From positions 1 through 64,000 of the forward strand of contig CACXLJ010000009.1 of the NCBI GenBank assembly GCA_902768435.1: 64,000 bases of DNA, read 5' to 3'. The notes beneath the pieces are model-generated. The model was not told where the DNA came from. It worked only from the letters and a program-made list of their open reading frames with translations, and did no database searches. A program made the position numbers and the translations under genes. Positions 28,806 to 37,036 of the stretch are shown piece after piece. This stretch comes from an uncultured Bacteroidales bacterium. GTDB lineage: Bacteria > Bacteroidota > Bacteroidia > Bacteroidales > Muribaculaceae. Numbering within the stretch: position 1 is the first letter of the stretch; every line of letters begins with the position of its first letter.

Positions 28806-29366
28806 ATGAAAAAGATTTTCACCCTCATCGCCGCTCTTGCCTGCTTTGGCTCGGTATGGGCACAGAAGGCCATCGACATCATGCCCGTCGACGAGATTTT
28901 TGATGTCATCACCTTTCGTTACATTACGCTGGCCAACGAAGAGGCCGACGCAAAGGCCGCTATCGACAACTATGTGAAGCACTTCACCGCCTACGGCTAC
29001 ACGCACGAACTGGTGGGCGAAGGCTATGGCGGCCCCTGCTCTATCATCGATGGTTTCTACAAAGACGGCGTTAACGATACCAACAACTATACCTTCGTTC
29101 CCGAACCATACTCATACGAGTCAAATGTGGTGGTCATCACCGCATGCAACGATGGCGGAGAAGGCGACTATGGTTACCTCAGCATCTCATTCGACATCTA
29201 CAGCGAGGATATGGCACTAATCCTGACTGAGCAGCTCACCAAAGGAGAGTTTGCACCTGAAATCATTGAGGACACCATCATCATGCGCAAAGACAACAAG
29301 TGCGTGACCATCAACGAAAGCGAAAATGGTGATTTTGTATCCTTCCTCTTCGAAATCAGTGAGTAA
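28806..29366 (+). CDS. Small secreted acidic protein of unknown function
   Basis: A 186-residue protein from the ATG at 28806 (another in-frame ATG lies two codons upstream). The signal peptide ends at VWAQ (about residue 18); the mature part is acidic and beta-rich, with repeated Asp/Glu patches (VDEIFDVITF, NDGGEGDYGY, TIIMRKDNK). I recognise no family. It has its own promoter and a terminator at 29390. Its position just after a C10 peptidase recalls the protease-inhibitor gene pairs of that family, but nothing in the sequence proves inhibition. Confidence 0.72.
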   Translation: MKKIFTLIAALACFGSVWAQKAIDIMPVDEIFDVITFRYITLANEEADAKAAIDNYVKHFTAYGYTHELVGEGYGGPCSIIDGFYKDGVNDTNNYTFVPEPYSYESNVVVITACNDGGEGDYGYLSISFDIYSEDMALILTEQLTKGEFAPEIIEDTIIMRKDNKCVTINESENGDFVSFLFEISE

Positions 29367-29389
29367 CCATCCCGCTCAACAGAATCACA

Positions 29390-29422
29390 AAACCTCCGCC
29401 ATGCACTTGACGGAGGTTTTTT
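29390..29422. terminator. Bidirectional rho-independent terminator
   Basis: AAAACCTCCG pairs with CGGAGGTTTT around CCATGCACTTGA. A tract on one side and T tract on the other allow it to serve both the small secreted protein (+) and the C69 dipeptidase (-). Confidence 0.8.
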
Positions 29423-29464
29423 ACTTTTCGTGGCAATAAGCCATTAGGAACGAAAGAACCACTT

Positions 29465-31153
29465 TTAACGGAATGAGGTGTCCATCTGCTTGCTGCCGGG
29501 CACCTCGAAGCGTTTGCCGGTAGCCTCATGGATGCGCCGACGCGCCTTCTTGCTCATGCCAGGCCGTTTGAGCACAGGACGGAAACCGCTCTTGTTACGC
29601 TTGTACTTCCCGTTCTCTTCCTGGCGAACCACGCCATCGTTATACTTCACAATCATGTGATAGGCCATCTCGCGCCAGCGCTTCACCATCTGCTCGCCCA
29701 CCTCGTGGCCATAGTTGCCCAAATAGGCATTGGCACTATCGCGGTCGGTTTTCAACAGTTCCAGCGCACGCTGCTCCACCTCGGGCTGGTGGGCAAAGTA
29801 ACTGTTCTGCAACGAGTCGCGCACCTGCTGCAGTTCGGGATAAAGCAAGTTCCATCGTGTGTAGACCATGTTACTCACCCAGTTCTCGACCCAATAGGCA
29901 TTCTCGTCGCTGAAGTGGAACGCGTCGGCGCCAGGTGTATTGTAGCAGCGTGGCACACGGCTGGCACAACAGTACACCGGCGTGAATGCCACCATGCCGC
30001 TGTCGTCGTTGCCCCACCAAATCACGCCACCCACTTCACGAGGCATGAAGCTGCGCAACTGGCACACATAGGTGAAGGCCGAGTGCGCAGTAGCCACTGG
30101 ACGCTCGTTGAACATCGAGGTGCCATCATCGTCATAGCGCAACGGTTGCGGGCGGAAGGGGCTGTCGTAGAACCCCGCGCCCGGGTCATTGTCCATGGCG
30201 AGCGCCGTACCCTCGAAGTGGTCGCGCATGCACTCTATCACATCGTTCACCGTGAGTTTCTTGTCAGGAATAACCCACATGGGCAGCGGTTCCACCTCAC
30301 TCATGGGCTTGATACCCTCGACATAGGGCAAATAGCGGTCCATCCCGCCCTTGAGGTGGCGGTAAATGGCCCAAGCGCGTGTGTCGCCCAAACGGCGTCC
30401 GCCAAAGGTGGGCGGATTGTAGGCGTCGCAAAAACTGAAGTCCTCGTCCTTACCCTTGAAGAAACCCATCTTGCGCGCAAAGCTGATGCAGTTTTTCGAC
30501 ATCTTCACATTGGCGGTGTCGGTCAAGTCCACCTTGCGGATGCGGCTCTGGTTAGAGTGCGCCAGCACGGCATTGTCGGGCACTCGCACTGCCATCCAGG
30601 CCACGCCTTTGCGGCCCTTGCCGCAACCCACCAGTTCCAGCAGCCACGCCTCGTTGGGGTCGCACACACTGAAACTCTCGCCAGTGCTGCAGTAGCCATA
30701 TTTCTCCACCAGGCTCGTCATCACCTCAATGGCCTCGCGCGCTGTCTTCGACCGCTGCAGCCCCAGGTCCATGAGGCTGCCATAGTCAATGATGCCATTG
30801 TTATCGAGCAGTTCGTCACGGCCCTCAAAGGTGGTCTCCCCTATGCTCACCTGCCACTCGTTGATGTTGCCTGTCACCAGATAGGTAACCGGAGCCTCAG
30901 GTATCTGGCCGTGATACACGCGTGTGTCGCGGTCATAAATCTTGCGCATGGTGCCAGTTGGGTGGGTGCCGGCCTCATACCTGTACATTCCGTGAAACGC
31001 GCCCCACGAGTCAATGCAATAGGTGCACATCACACTGCCGTCGGCACTCGCATTCTTGCCCACCATAATGTTGGTACAGGCATCGCTTGGCAATGCCAGT
31101 GCCAAGGCGGCAAAGCAGGCAGCCAATATAATAGTCACTCGTTTCATCATCAT
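29465..31153 (-). CDS. Secreted C69 family dipeptidase (second of a tandem pair)
   Basis: A 562-residue Ntn-hydrolase of the PepD/U34-C69 family. The signal peptide ends just before SDACTNIMVGKNASADGS; Cys26 is the expected nucleophile, exposed at or near the new N-terminus after cleavage. Other family blocks are YHGQIPEAPVTYLV, EWQVSIGETTFEGR, STGESFSVCDPNEAWLLE and HSNQSRI. It should release amino acids or dipeptides in the periplasm. Its ATG overlaps the stop of the upstream paralogue by 4 nt (ATGA), so the pair is translationally coupled. The two share most motifs along the whole length and arose by tandem duplication. Confidence 0.92.
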   Translation of the reverse strand: MMMKRVTIILAACFAALALALPSDACTNIMVGKNASADGSVMCTYCIDSWGAFHGMYRYEAGTHPTGTMRKIYDRDTRVYHGQIPEAPVTYLVTGNINEWQVSIGETTFEGRDELLDNNGIIDYGSLMDLGLQRSKTAREAIEVMTSLVEKYGYCSTGESFSVCDPNEAWLLELVGCGKGRKGVAWMAVRVPDNAVLAHSNQSRIRKVDLTDTANVKMSKNCISFARKMGFFKGKDEDFSFCDAYNPPTFGGRRLGDTRAWAIYRHLKGGMDRYLPYVEGIKPMSEVEPLPMWVIPDKKLTVNDVIECMRDHFEGTALAMDNDPGAGFYDSPFRPQPLRYDDDGTSMFNERPVATAHSAFTYVCQLRSFMPREVGGVIWWGNDDSGMVAFTPVYCCASRVPRCYNTPGADAFHFSDENAYWVENWVSNMVYTRWNLLYPELQQVRDSLQNSYFAHQPEVEQRALELLKTDRDSANAYLGNYGHEVGEQMVKRWREMAYHMIVKYNDGVVRQEENGKYKRNKSGFRPVLKRPGMSKKARRRIHEATGKRFEVPGSKQMDTSFR

Positions 31154-32805
31154 TTCTTTTCGGCAGGAATGGCAAACTTGTCGCCGGTGCTCTCCACTAG
31201 TTTCTTTGCAATCTTAGCAGGATAACCCGGTCGGGTGGTCACGGGATGGAAGCCGGTCTTGCTCATCTTGTAGCGGCCATTCTCCTCTTCACGCACAATA
31301 CCGTCGTTGAATTTCACAATCAGGTAGGTAGCAAGTTCTTTCCAGCGCGCCAGCATCTGTTCGGCCACTTCGTTGCTGTAGTTGTTCAAGAACTTGAGCG
31401 CGGCACCACGGTCGGCCTTGAGCAATGCCATCGCATGGTTCTCAATGGCCGTCTGATTGGCAAAGTAGCTCGTCTCGAGCGAGTCGCGCACTGCCTTGAG
31501 GCTGGGATAAAGCAGACTGTAGCGAGGATATACCATGTTGCCCACCCAATTTTCGACCCAGTAGGCATTGTCCATGCTGAAGGTCACGGCATCGGCACCA
31601 GGTGTGTTGTAACAGCGGGGCTGCACAGTATTGCCGCAGTAGATGGGGGTGTACACAGCCACATCGCCGTCGTCGTTGGCCCACCACAGCACGCCGCCCA
31701 CCTCGCGGGGCAGCCAGCTGCGCAGTTGACTAATCCAAGTGAAAGCCGTCTGCATCGTAGCCACAGGGCGCTCGTTGAAGTAGTCCTTGCCATCGACGGT
31801 GAACTTGAGCGGACTGGGGCGGAATGGCGACTCATACAGGCCCTGACCCATGTCATTGTCCATAGCCAGTGCTGTGCCCTCGTAGTGGTCGCGCAAGCAC
31901 ATCTGCACATCCTGCACACTCAGTTTGCGGTTAGGTATGATCCACAGCGGCATGCGCTCCACCTTGTCGAGCGGTTCCTTGCCCTCGACATAGGGCAGAT
32001 AGCGGTCGAAACCATCGGCAAACTTGCGGTAGATGGTCCACACGCGCGCATCGCAATAGCGGCGGCCGCCAAAGTCGGGTTCGTTATAGGCATCGTTGAA
32101 GCTGAAATCCTCGTCCTTGCCCTTAAACCAGCCCTGGCTGCGGGCATAACTCACCACATTCTTCGAGTAGAGCACATTCTGCTTGTCTTTCATGTTAAAC
32201 TTACCGATGCGGCTCTGGTTGGCATGCACACAAATGGCCTCGTCGGGCACTCTCAGCGCCACCCAGGCCACCTTTTTGCTGCCAGGGCCACAGCCCACCA
32301 TTTCCATGATCCACGCCTCGTTGGGGTCGCAAATCGAGAAACTCTCGCCACTGCTGCAGTAGCCATACTGGTCGGCAAGGCTCGTCATCACCTGAATGGC
32401 CTCACGCGCCGTCTTTGAGCGTTGTAGCGCTATCGCCATCAGGCTCCCGTAGTCCAGGATGCCCGTTGTGTCGATCATCTCGTGGCGACCGCCAAAGGTG
32501 GTTTCGCCAATGCTCACCTGCCACTCATTGATGTCGCCTATCACATTATAGGTTTCCTCGGCCTCGGCTATTTGGCCGTGATACACGCGGCTGTCGCGGT
32601 CAATCACATCGCGCATGGTCCCTTTCTTGTGTTTACCTGCCGCATAGTGATACAACGGGTGGAAGGTGCCATAGGAGTCGCAGTTGTAGGTCGTCATCAC
32701 ACTCCCGTCGGCACTCGCCTTCTTGCCCACGATAATGCTCGTGCAGGCATCGCTCGACGACAGTCCCAAAACGGCTGCCGCCATCAATAACAATATTTTC
32801 TTCAT
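31150..32805 (-). CDS. Secreted C69 family dipeptidase (first of a tandem pair)
   Basis: A 551-residue paralogue of the next gene. The signal peptide (MKKILLLMAAAVLGLSSSDA) is followed immediately by Cys21 of CTSIIVGKKASADGS, the presumed N-terminal nucleophile. The same blocks recur: YHGQIAEAEETYNV, EWQVSIGETTFGGR, SSGESFSICDPNEAWIME, HANQSRIGK, LPREVGGVLWW. ATG 32805 starts the signal peptide; the longer frame to 32871 is untranslated leader. Substrate range may differ from the second copy, but no differing catalytic residue is evident. Confidence 0.92.
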   Translation of the reverse strand: MKKILLLMAAAVLGLSSSDACTSIIVGKKASADGSVMTTYNCDSYGTFHPLYHYAAGKHKKGTMRDVIDRDSRVYHGQIAEAEETYNVIGDINEWQVSIGETTFGGRHEMIDTTGILDYGSLMAIALQRSKTAREAIQVMTSLADQYGYCSSGESFSICDPNEAWIMEMVGCGPGSKKVAWVALRVPDEAICVHANQSRIGKFNMKDKQNVLYSKNVVSYARSQGWFKGKDEDFSFNDAYNEPDFGGRRYCDARVWTIYRKFADGFDRYLPYVEGKEPLDKVERMPLWIIPNRKLSVQDVQMCLRDHYEGTALAMDNDMGQGLYESPFRPSPLKFTVDGKDYFNERPVATMQTAFTWISQLRSWLPREVGGVLWWANDDGDVAVYTPIYCGNTVQPRCYNTPGADAVTFSMDNAYWVENWVGNMVYPRYSLLYPSLKAVRDSLETSYFANQTAIENHAMALLKADRGAALKFLNNYSNEVAEQMLARWKELATYLIVKFNDGIVREEENGRYKMSKTGFHPVTTRPGYPAKIAKKLVESTGDKFAIPAEKK

Positions 32806-32961
32806 GCTTTTGATATTTAGTTTTGTTTTTGTTCTTATATATTTTTTAATGTGTGCCCCAAGGATCCACAAGACCCATCAGGCTCAATAATCCCATCGTC
32901 CACAAAGTTACAACTTTTCACCCACATCTCCAAAACCCCACCCGCCACCATGCACTCCCGT

Positions 32962-33081
32962 CCATGCGTCCCGTCTGCGCAAGTTCCCCTTCCGTGCTGG
33001 CCAACAAGTCCCCTCCGTGCAGTTCAGTGAGTCCCCTCCGTGCAGTCTGGTAATCGGCGATACCATCGCCGAGAAAAAACC
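32962..33081. repeat. Left REP-like array flanking the RAYT gene
   Basis: A 120-nt block beginning CCATGCGTCCCGTCTGCGC. It contains 22-23-nt degenerate units built on AGTCCCCTCCGTGC and GTTCAGTG, and ends in a hairpin: 8-bp stem TCGGCGAT/ATCGCCGA with loop ACC (33054-33072), then six A. It is directly repeated at 34155-34297. The rest of the 32806-33152 spacer is a C-rich stretch without a gene. Confidence 0.9.
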
Positions 33082-33091
33082 CAAAAAGCCC

Positions 33092-33122
33092 TTGCATGTT
33101 ATGCGATAAAAGTGTATCTTTG
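33092..33122 (+). promoter_or_regulatory. Promoter for the RAYT gene
   Basis: TTG (33092-33094), 20 nt, TATCTTTG (33115-33122), 30 nt before the ATG. It begins about 10 nt after the left array, so the array is outside the transcript. Confidence 0.6.
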
Positions 33123-33152
33123 ATAGTTCAAAGTTTTTCTCAAAGAATTAAC

Positions 33153-34148
33153 ATGGCATTAACTGCAAAACAAAAGCAATGGCTTGATAACCACCCAGAA
33201 TTGAGGCCTCGCTATTCCATGAAACGACGCTGTGAGTTTCATGACTACACCTCAAGAAGCATTTATATGATTACCATTGCAGTCGAAGGGAGGCATCCCA
33301 TGCTCGGAACTTTATGCGGCCCTGATGGCAACCATCACATGCCGCGCGTAGAAGCCTCGCCAGTGGGAGAGATAGTAAAAGAAATTTGGAACAACATACC
33401 CAAGTATTATCAACAAATCAAACCTATTAGGCTCCAACTCATGCCCGACCACATGCATGGCATCCTTTTTGTAACTCAACCCATGAACAAGCATTTAGGG
33501 CATGTTATCAAAGGGTTCAAAGCAGGGTGCAACAAGGCTTTTAGGGAACTTTCGGCGACAATGTCGCCTATTACCACAACATCACAGCCCACACATCTTT
33601 GGGAAGAAGGCTACCACGACCGCATCCTTACCGGCGACAACCAACTGAAAAAGATGATTGACTATCTCATCGATAACCCACGCCGGTTATGGATAAAACA
33701 AAACAATCCTGATTATTTCAAAACATATCACAATATCACCATTGCCGACCAACAAGTCAGTGCTATGGGAAACATTTTCCTGCTTCATGCTCCAAACAAA
33801 GTTGCAGTAAAAGTCTCTCGAGACATCACCGACGAGCAGCTTGATATCAAAACGAACCAACTGATCAAAATGGCACAGCAAGGAACCATCCTTATCTCCC
33901 CTTGTATCAGCAAAGGTGAAAAACACATTTTCCGCATAGCCTATGAAATGGGATACTCCACCATTGTAATTCAAGAAAATGGTTTTTCAAAATTCGCAAA
34001 ACCAACAGGAAAACGGTTTAATGCTTGCGCACAAGGCAAATTACTTATAATTGCAACAGGTCAACACCATAACCAAACAATCCCCCACACAAGAGAAATC
34101 TCCAATAAGCTTAATCATTTGGCTGCAATTATCGCCACCACCATTTAG
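33153..34148 (+). CDS. REP-associated tyrosine transposase (RAYT) with extra C-terminal domain
   Basis: A 331-residue protein. Residues about 20-190 are a Y1/TnpA_REP-type HUH single-strand nuclease: YTSRSIYMITIAVEGRHP opening, metal-binding HUH as MPDHMHGIL (His100, His102), basic helix HVIKGFKAGCNKAF, HDRIL, and catalytic Tyr171 in MIDYLIDNPRRLW. Residues about 200-331 are not part of the classic RAYT: GNIFLL, VKVSRDIT, TILISPCISKGEKHIFRIAY and KPTGKRFNACAQGKLLIIA look like a Rossmann-type, DprA-like fold. RAYTs are domesticated relatives of IS200/IS605 transposases that cut and spread REP sequences. The matching REP-like arrays on both sides fit that role. ATG 33153 follows its promoter. 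Confidence 0.88.
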   Translation: MALTAKQKQWLDNHPELRPRYSMKRRCEFHDYTSRSIYMITIAVEGRHPMLGTLCGPDGNHHMPRVEASPVGEIVKEIWNNIPKYYQQIKPIRLQLMPDHMHGILFVTQPMNKHLGHVIKGFKAGCNKAFRELSATMSPITTTSQPTHLWEEGYHDRILTGDNQLKKMIDYLIDNPRRLWIKQNNPDYFKTYHNITIADQQVSAMGNIFLLHAPNKVAVKVSRDITDEQLDIKTNQLIKMAQQGTILISPCISKGEKHIFRIAYEMGYSTIVIQENGFSKFAKPTGKRFNACAQGKLLIIATGQHHNQTIPHTREISNKLNHLAAIIATTI

Positions 34149-34154
34149 GCAAGT

Positions 34155-34297
34155 CCATGCCTCCCGTCTGCGCAAGTTCCCCTTCCGTGCGGTTCAGTGA
34201 GTCCCCTCCGTGCGGTTCAGCAAGTCCCCTTCGTGCGGTTCAGTGAGTCCCCTCCGTGCAGTCTGGTAATCGGCGATATCATCGCCGAGAAAAAACC
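34155..34297. repeat. Right REP-like array flanking the RAYT gene
   Basis: A 143-nt near-copy of 32962-33081 in the same orientation, with one additional unit of about 23 nt. It holds four AGT(T)CCCCTTC/CCGTGC units and the same terminal hairpin TCGGCGAT/ATCGCCGA, here with loop ATC (34270-34288), followed by six A. It starts 7 nt after the RAYT stop. The remaining 34298-34445 shows no gene. Confidence 0.9.
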
Positions 34298-34445
34298 TCG
34301 TTGGGCGTGATTTCTGGCCCTCTGGTCACCCCACAGGCCCCTGCAATCGACCAACAGGCCGATTTCACCGACCAATCTCGGTAAAAACATTTAAACGCAT
34401 TTGCTTTTTTTGTGTCAAAATGGCAAAGAAATCAATAATTAACGC

Positions 34446-34453
34446 TATTTTTG
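34446..34453 (+). promoter_or_regulatory. -7 box for the Ser/Thr-rich protein
   Basis: TATTTTTG, 24 nt before the ATG at 34478. No TTTG at the right -33 spacing. Confidence 0.45.
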
Positions 34454-34477
34454 CATAACAATTAAAATTTTACAGCT

Positions 34478-35866
34478 ATGAAGACTTTTACTCGAAATTC
34501 ATTCCTGGGTGCAATGATGGCAACAGCACTTTTGATGTCGGTTGCCACAATGGCACAAAACAAGGTGACGGGTGGACGCCGCCCTGCCGGCACCACCACA
34601 CAAACGACCAACTCTGCCAGCACGGTGAGTTCGCAGGCCAAGGCCACAAACTCTAATGTTACGACCAAAGCCACTCCGTCGACTCGCACAACCGCTGTCA
34701 GCTCCAATAGCAGTCAGAGCAAAGTGAGTAACACTGCGACCACTACCACGAGCCGCAACGACAACAAAACCACTAGCTCAACCAGCAGCGGATCGGGTAC
34801 CGCCTCAGGACGCCGTCCTGCCGGCACTACCAGCGCAGCCAGCACCAGCGGCAGCGTGACCCGCAGCAGCGGAGCAACGCACTGGCCCTCGAGCAACAGC
34901 GTGACCGTGCCTAGCACTTCATCGTCGAGCACCAACAGAGCTACGAGTAGCACAAGCGGTAATCGCACGAACATTGGAACTAGCTCCTCGACCGTGTCAA
35001 GCGGCAGTAGCACCAAGTCTGGTTCAGGTACAGTGAGCGGTGGACGACGCCCCACTTCGACTTCGACCGTCGCAGGCAATATCTCGAAAGACAACAGTGC
35101 TATCTCGAGCAGCGCAAGACCTAACGAAGGTGTAGGAATCGACTCGCGCCTGAACAACAACGCCGGCAACAACACAGCCAACGCCGGTAACATCAGCGCC
35201 AACAGTGGTATTATCCGTGGAGGTAGCACCAACATAGGTGGCGGACGCCGTCCTGGTGTGGACAACAGCAATCACAACGCTGCCAGCTCACACTACGAAC
35301 TGACCAACCACCGCAACTACAGCACCTATAACAACAACTACCGCCACAACGACTGGAGCCGTCCTCTGCCTCCTCCCGTAAGGCAGTACCGTCCCGCAGT
35401 CCGAATCATCACCAGACCTGTTATGCCCACCGGGTTCGTGATCTACAACCGAGCCCCCCGCATCAACACCATTCTGGGACTCTCGTTCGGCAGCTACTAC
35501 AACTCTTCGCTCAACTATCTCTTCACGATGGGCTATGACATCGATGGCTACAACAGAGATGTTATCTATCTGAGAGATGTTCCTATGCTGAGATTCACCT
35601 GGACCGATGTGATGCTGAGCTACGACACCTATGGTCGACTCTACAATGCGCAGTTTGCTCACTCTACGAGCTATCGTGACCGCAGCCGCTTCAACCGTCT
35701 CTATCACGATCTCTACGCAACCTACGGCACTCCTGTAGCTACTCACATCACCGCCTACGAGGCATCAGTCACCTGGTTTGGTGGCAATGCCGAAGGATAC
35801 GTGACTCTCGAATTCGGTACCGACACCTACGGCCGCTACTTCACAATGGTCACCGTCGGATACTGA
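34478..35866 (+). CDS. Secreted Ser/Thr-rich protein with spaced GRRP motifs
   Basis: A 462-residue protein, not recognised. The signal peptide ends at ATMAQ (residue 27). Residues 28-280 are a low-complexity Ser/Thr/Asn/Gly region interrupted by four G-R-R-P motifs, with RRP at 34-36, 112-114, 190-192 and 257-259. The spacing is 78, 78 and 67 residues. Residues about 300-462 look folded and aromatic-rich (SFGSYYNSSLNYLFTMGYDI, LRFTWTDVMLSYDTYGRLYN, YVTLEFGTDTYGRYFTMVTV) with paired beta-strand patterns. The disordered region may be a glycosylated stalk or surface linker. Monocistronic with promoter box and terminator. Confidence 0.8.
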   Translation: MKTFTRNSFLGAMMATALLMSVATMAQNKVTGGRRPAGTTTQTTNSASTVSSQAKATNSNVTTKATPSTRTTAVSSNSSQSKVSNTATTTTSRNDNKTTSSTSSGSGTASGRRPAGTTSAASTSGSVTRSSGATHWPSSNSVTVPSTSSSSTNRATSSTSGNRTNIGTSSSTVSSGSSTKSGSGTVSGGRRPTSTSTVAGNISKDNSAISSSARPNEGVGIDSRLNNNAGNNTANAGNISANSGIIRGGSTNIGGGRRPGVDNSNHNAASSHYELTNHRNYSTYNNNYRHNDWSRPLPPPVRQYRPAVRIITRPVMPTGFVIYNRAPRINTILGLSFGSYYNSSLNYLFTMGYDIDGYNRDVIYLRDVPMLRFTWTDVMLSYDTYGRLYNAQFAHSTSYRDRSRFNRLYHDLYATYGTPVATHITAYEASVTWFGGNAEGYVTLEFGTDTYGRYFTMVTVGY

Positions 35867-35901
35867 TTACCTGAAAAAGACATTCTAAACAACCCATAAC
35901 C

Positions 35902-35938
35902 GAGAGGGGCTGGCACAACACCAGTCCCTCTCTTATTT
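35902..35938 (+). terminator. Rho-independent terminator
   Basis: GAGAGGGGCTGG pairs with CCAGTCCCTCTC around CACAACA, then TTATTT. A similar GCTGGC-based hairpin recurs at 52629. Confidence 0.8.
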
Positions 35939-35940
35939 CG

Positions 35941-35975
35941 TCTCATCTCTAAACCCTAAACTCTCAACCCTAAAC
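35941..35975. repeat. Phased 7-nt CCTAAAC-like tandem repeat
   Basis: Five 7-nt units: TCTCATC, TCTAAAC, CCTAAAC, TCTCAAC, CCTAAAC. Same family as 19955-20007. The last unit overlaps the TAG stop codon of the RNase Z gene on the minus strand. Confidence 0.82.
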
Positions 35976-36890
35976 CCCATTCAAATCGAGGACGAGGCCC
36001 TCGTGGGCAAGGGTGGTGGCGGGAAACACTTCCTGCGCCTGGAGCAGCAGCGGCTCGTTATCGATGTAGCGATTGCTGAAGTGCCCGATGATGAGCCGCT
36101 TCACACCTGCCTGCTGCGCCACTGTAGCAGCATCGCGGGCCGTGCTGTGATAACGCTTGTGTGCCTGGACCTGACATTCGTCGCCATAGGTCGCCTCATG
36201 GTATAGCCAGTCAACCCCCTTAACGGCATTGATCACCCGCTTCGAGGGCATGGTGTCGGAGCAATAGGCATAACTTATTGCCGGCTCGGCATCGGTCGTG
36301 AGTTCGGCATTGGGTATCACCACTCCGCCGGGAGTCACAAAGTCACGGCCCTGGCGCAGACTGTTCATGAAGTGCCGTGGCACCTCGTAACGCTGCATTG
36401 CTTCGGGATTGATGTGCCGCAACTTGGGTTTCTCGGCAAAGAGGAAACCCACCGCGGGAATGCGATGCCTCAGAGGGAAAGTGGTTACTGTGATGCCATC
36501 GTCTTCATAGATGACAGCCTTGCGAGGCTCTATGATGTGGAAACGCAATTCGTAGGGCATGTCGCGGCAAAAATAGTCGAGCAAGCGGCGGAACTGCTCG
36601 GCACCCTCCTCAAAGATGTGGACCGTCACACTCCCGGTCTTGCCTACCAGTGCCAGCGTCGACAACAGTCCCGGCAACCCAAAGCAGTGGTCGCCATGCA
36701 AGTGGCTGATGAAGATGTGATTCAACCGCGAGAACTTGAGCTTCATGCGCCGCATTTCAAGCTGGGCGCCCTCGCCGCAGTCAATCATGAACAGATTGTC
36801 GCGAATGTTCAACACCTGGCACGACGGCAAGTGCTGAAGACTCGTCGTTGCCGACCCGCATCCCAATATGTTCAGTTCAAATCGTGTCAT
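35970..36890 (-). CDS. rnz: Ribonuclease Z
   Basis: A 306-residue metallo-beta-lactamase-fold endonuclease that trims tRNA 3' ends. It has FELNILGCGSATTS, the zinc motif SHLHGDH (His63, His65, Asp67, His68), DWLYHEATYGDE and IGHFSNRY. Most tRNAs here probably lack encoded CCA, as tRNA-Pro does, which makes RNase Z processing necessary. The last codons and stop lie within a 7-nt repeat tract. Divergent from queF. Confidence 0.95.
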   Translation of the reverse strand: MTRFELNILGCGSATTSLQHLPSCQVLNIRDNLFMIDCGEGAQLEMRRMKLKFSRLNHIFISHLHGDHCFGLPGLLSTLALVGKTGSVTVHIFEEGAEQFRRLLDYFCRDMPYELRFHIIEPRKAVIYEDDGITVTTFPLRHRIPAVGFLFAEKPKLRHINPEAMQRYEVPRHFMNSLRQGRDFVTPGGVVIPNAELTTDAEPAISYAYCSDTMPSKRVINAVKGVDWLYHEATYGDECQVQAHKRYHSTARDAATVAQQAGVKRLIIGHFSNRYIDNEPLLLQAQEVFPATTLAHEGLVLDLNGV

Positions 36891-36974
36891 GCTGCTTTAC
36901 TCATGAATTGTGACCACGAAGTTACTCATATTTTCAAGATTCACCAAACCTTTGGCGCGCGCACGCACATTATT

Positions 36975-37007
36975 TTTGTGATATAATCATAACTTTTTGT
37001 AACTTTG
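36975..37007 (+). promoter_or_regulatory. Promoter of the queF-queC-queD-queE operon
   Basis: TTTG (36975-36978), 21 nt, TAACTTTG (37000-37007). The ATG is only 29 nt further, leaving no room for a preQ1 riboswitch. Confidence 0.6.
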
Positions 37008-37036
37008 CACTCTATTAATAAAAACGCTTACAGAAT

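Noticed and set aside
29528..31225. 565-residue plus-strand open frame
   Set aside because: Antisense shadow of the C69 dipeptidase; codon pattern and composition (His/Ala/Val-rich) are those of a reverse frame.
33054..33072. REP-like hairpin as a rho-independent terminator
   Set aside because: No T tract follows on either strand (A6 follows on plus, mixed sequence on minus), and no gene ends into it on the left side.
32962..34297. Insertion-sequence terminal inverted repeats around the RAYT gene
   Set aside because: The flanking blocks are direct, not inverted, and no target-site duplication is evident.
34149..34445. Small genes in the spacer after the RAYT gene
   Set aside because: Only the REP-like array and AT-rich sequence are present; no frame with signal, domain or plausible start was found.
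36900..37036. preQ1 riboswitch before queF
   Set aside because: The promoter -7 box at 37000-37007 leaves about 25 nt of leader, too short for a preQ1 aptamer, and the conserved core was not seen.
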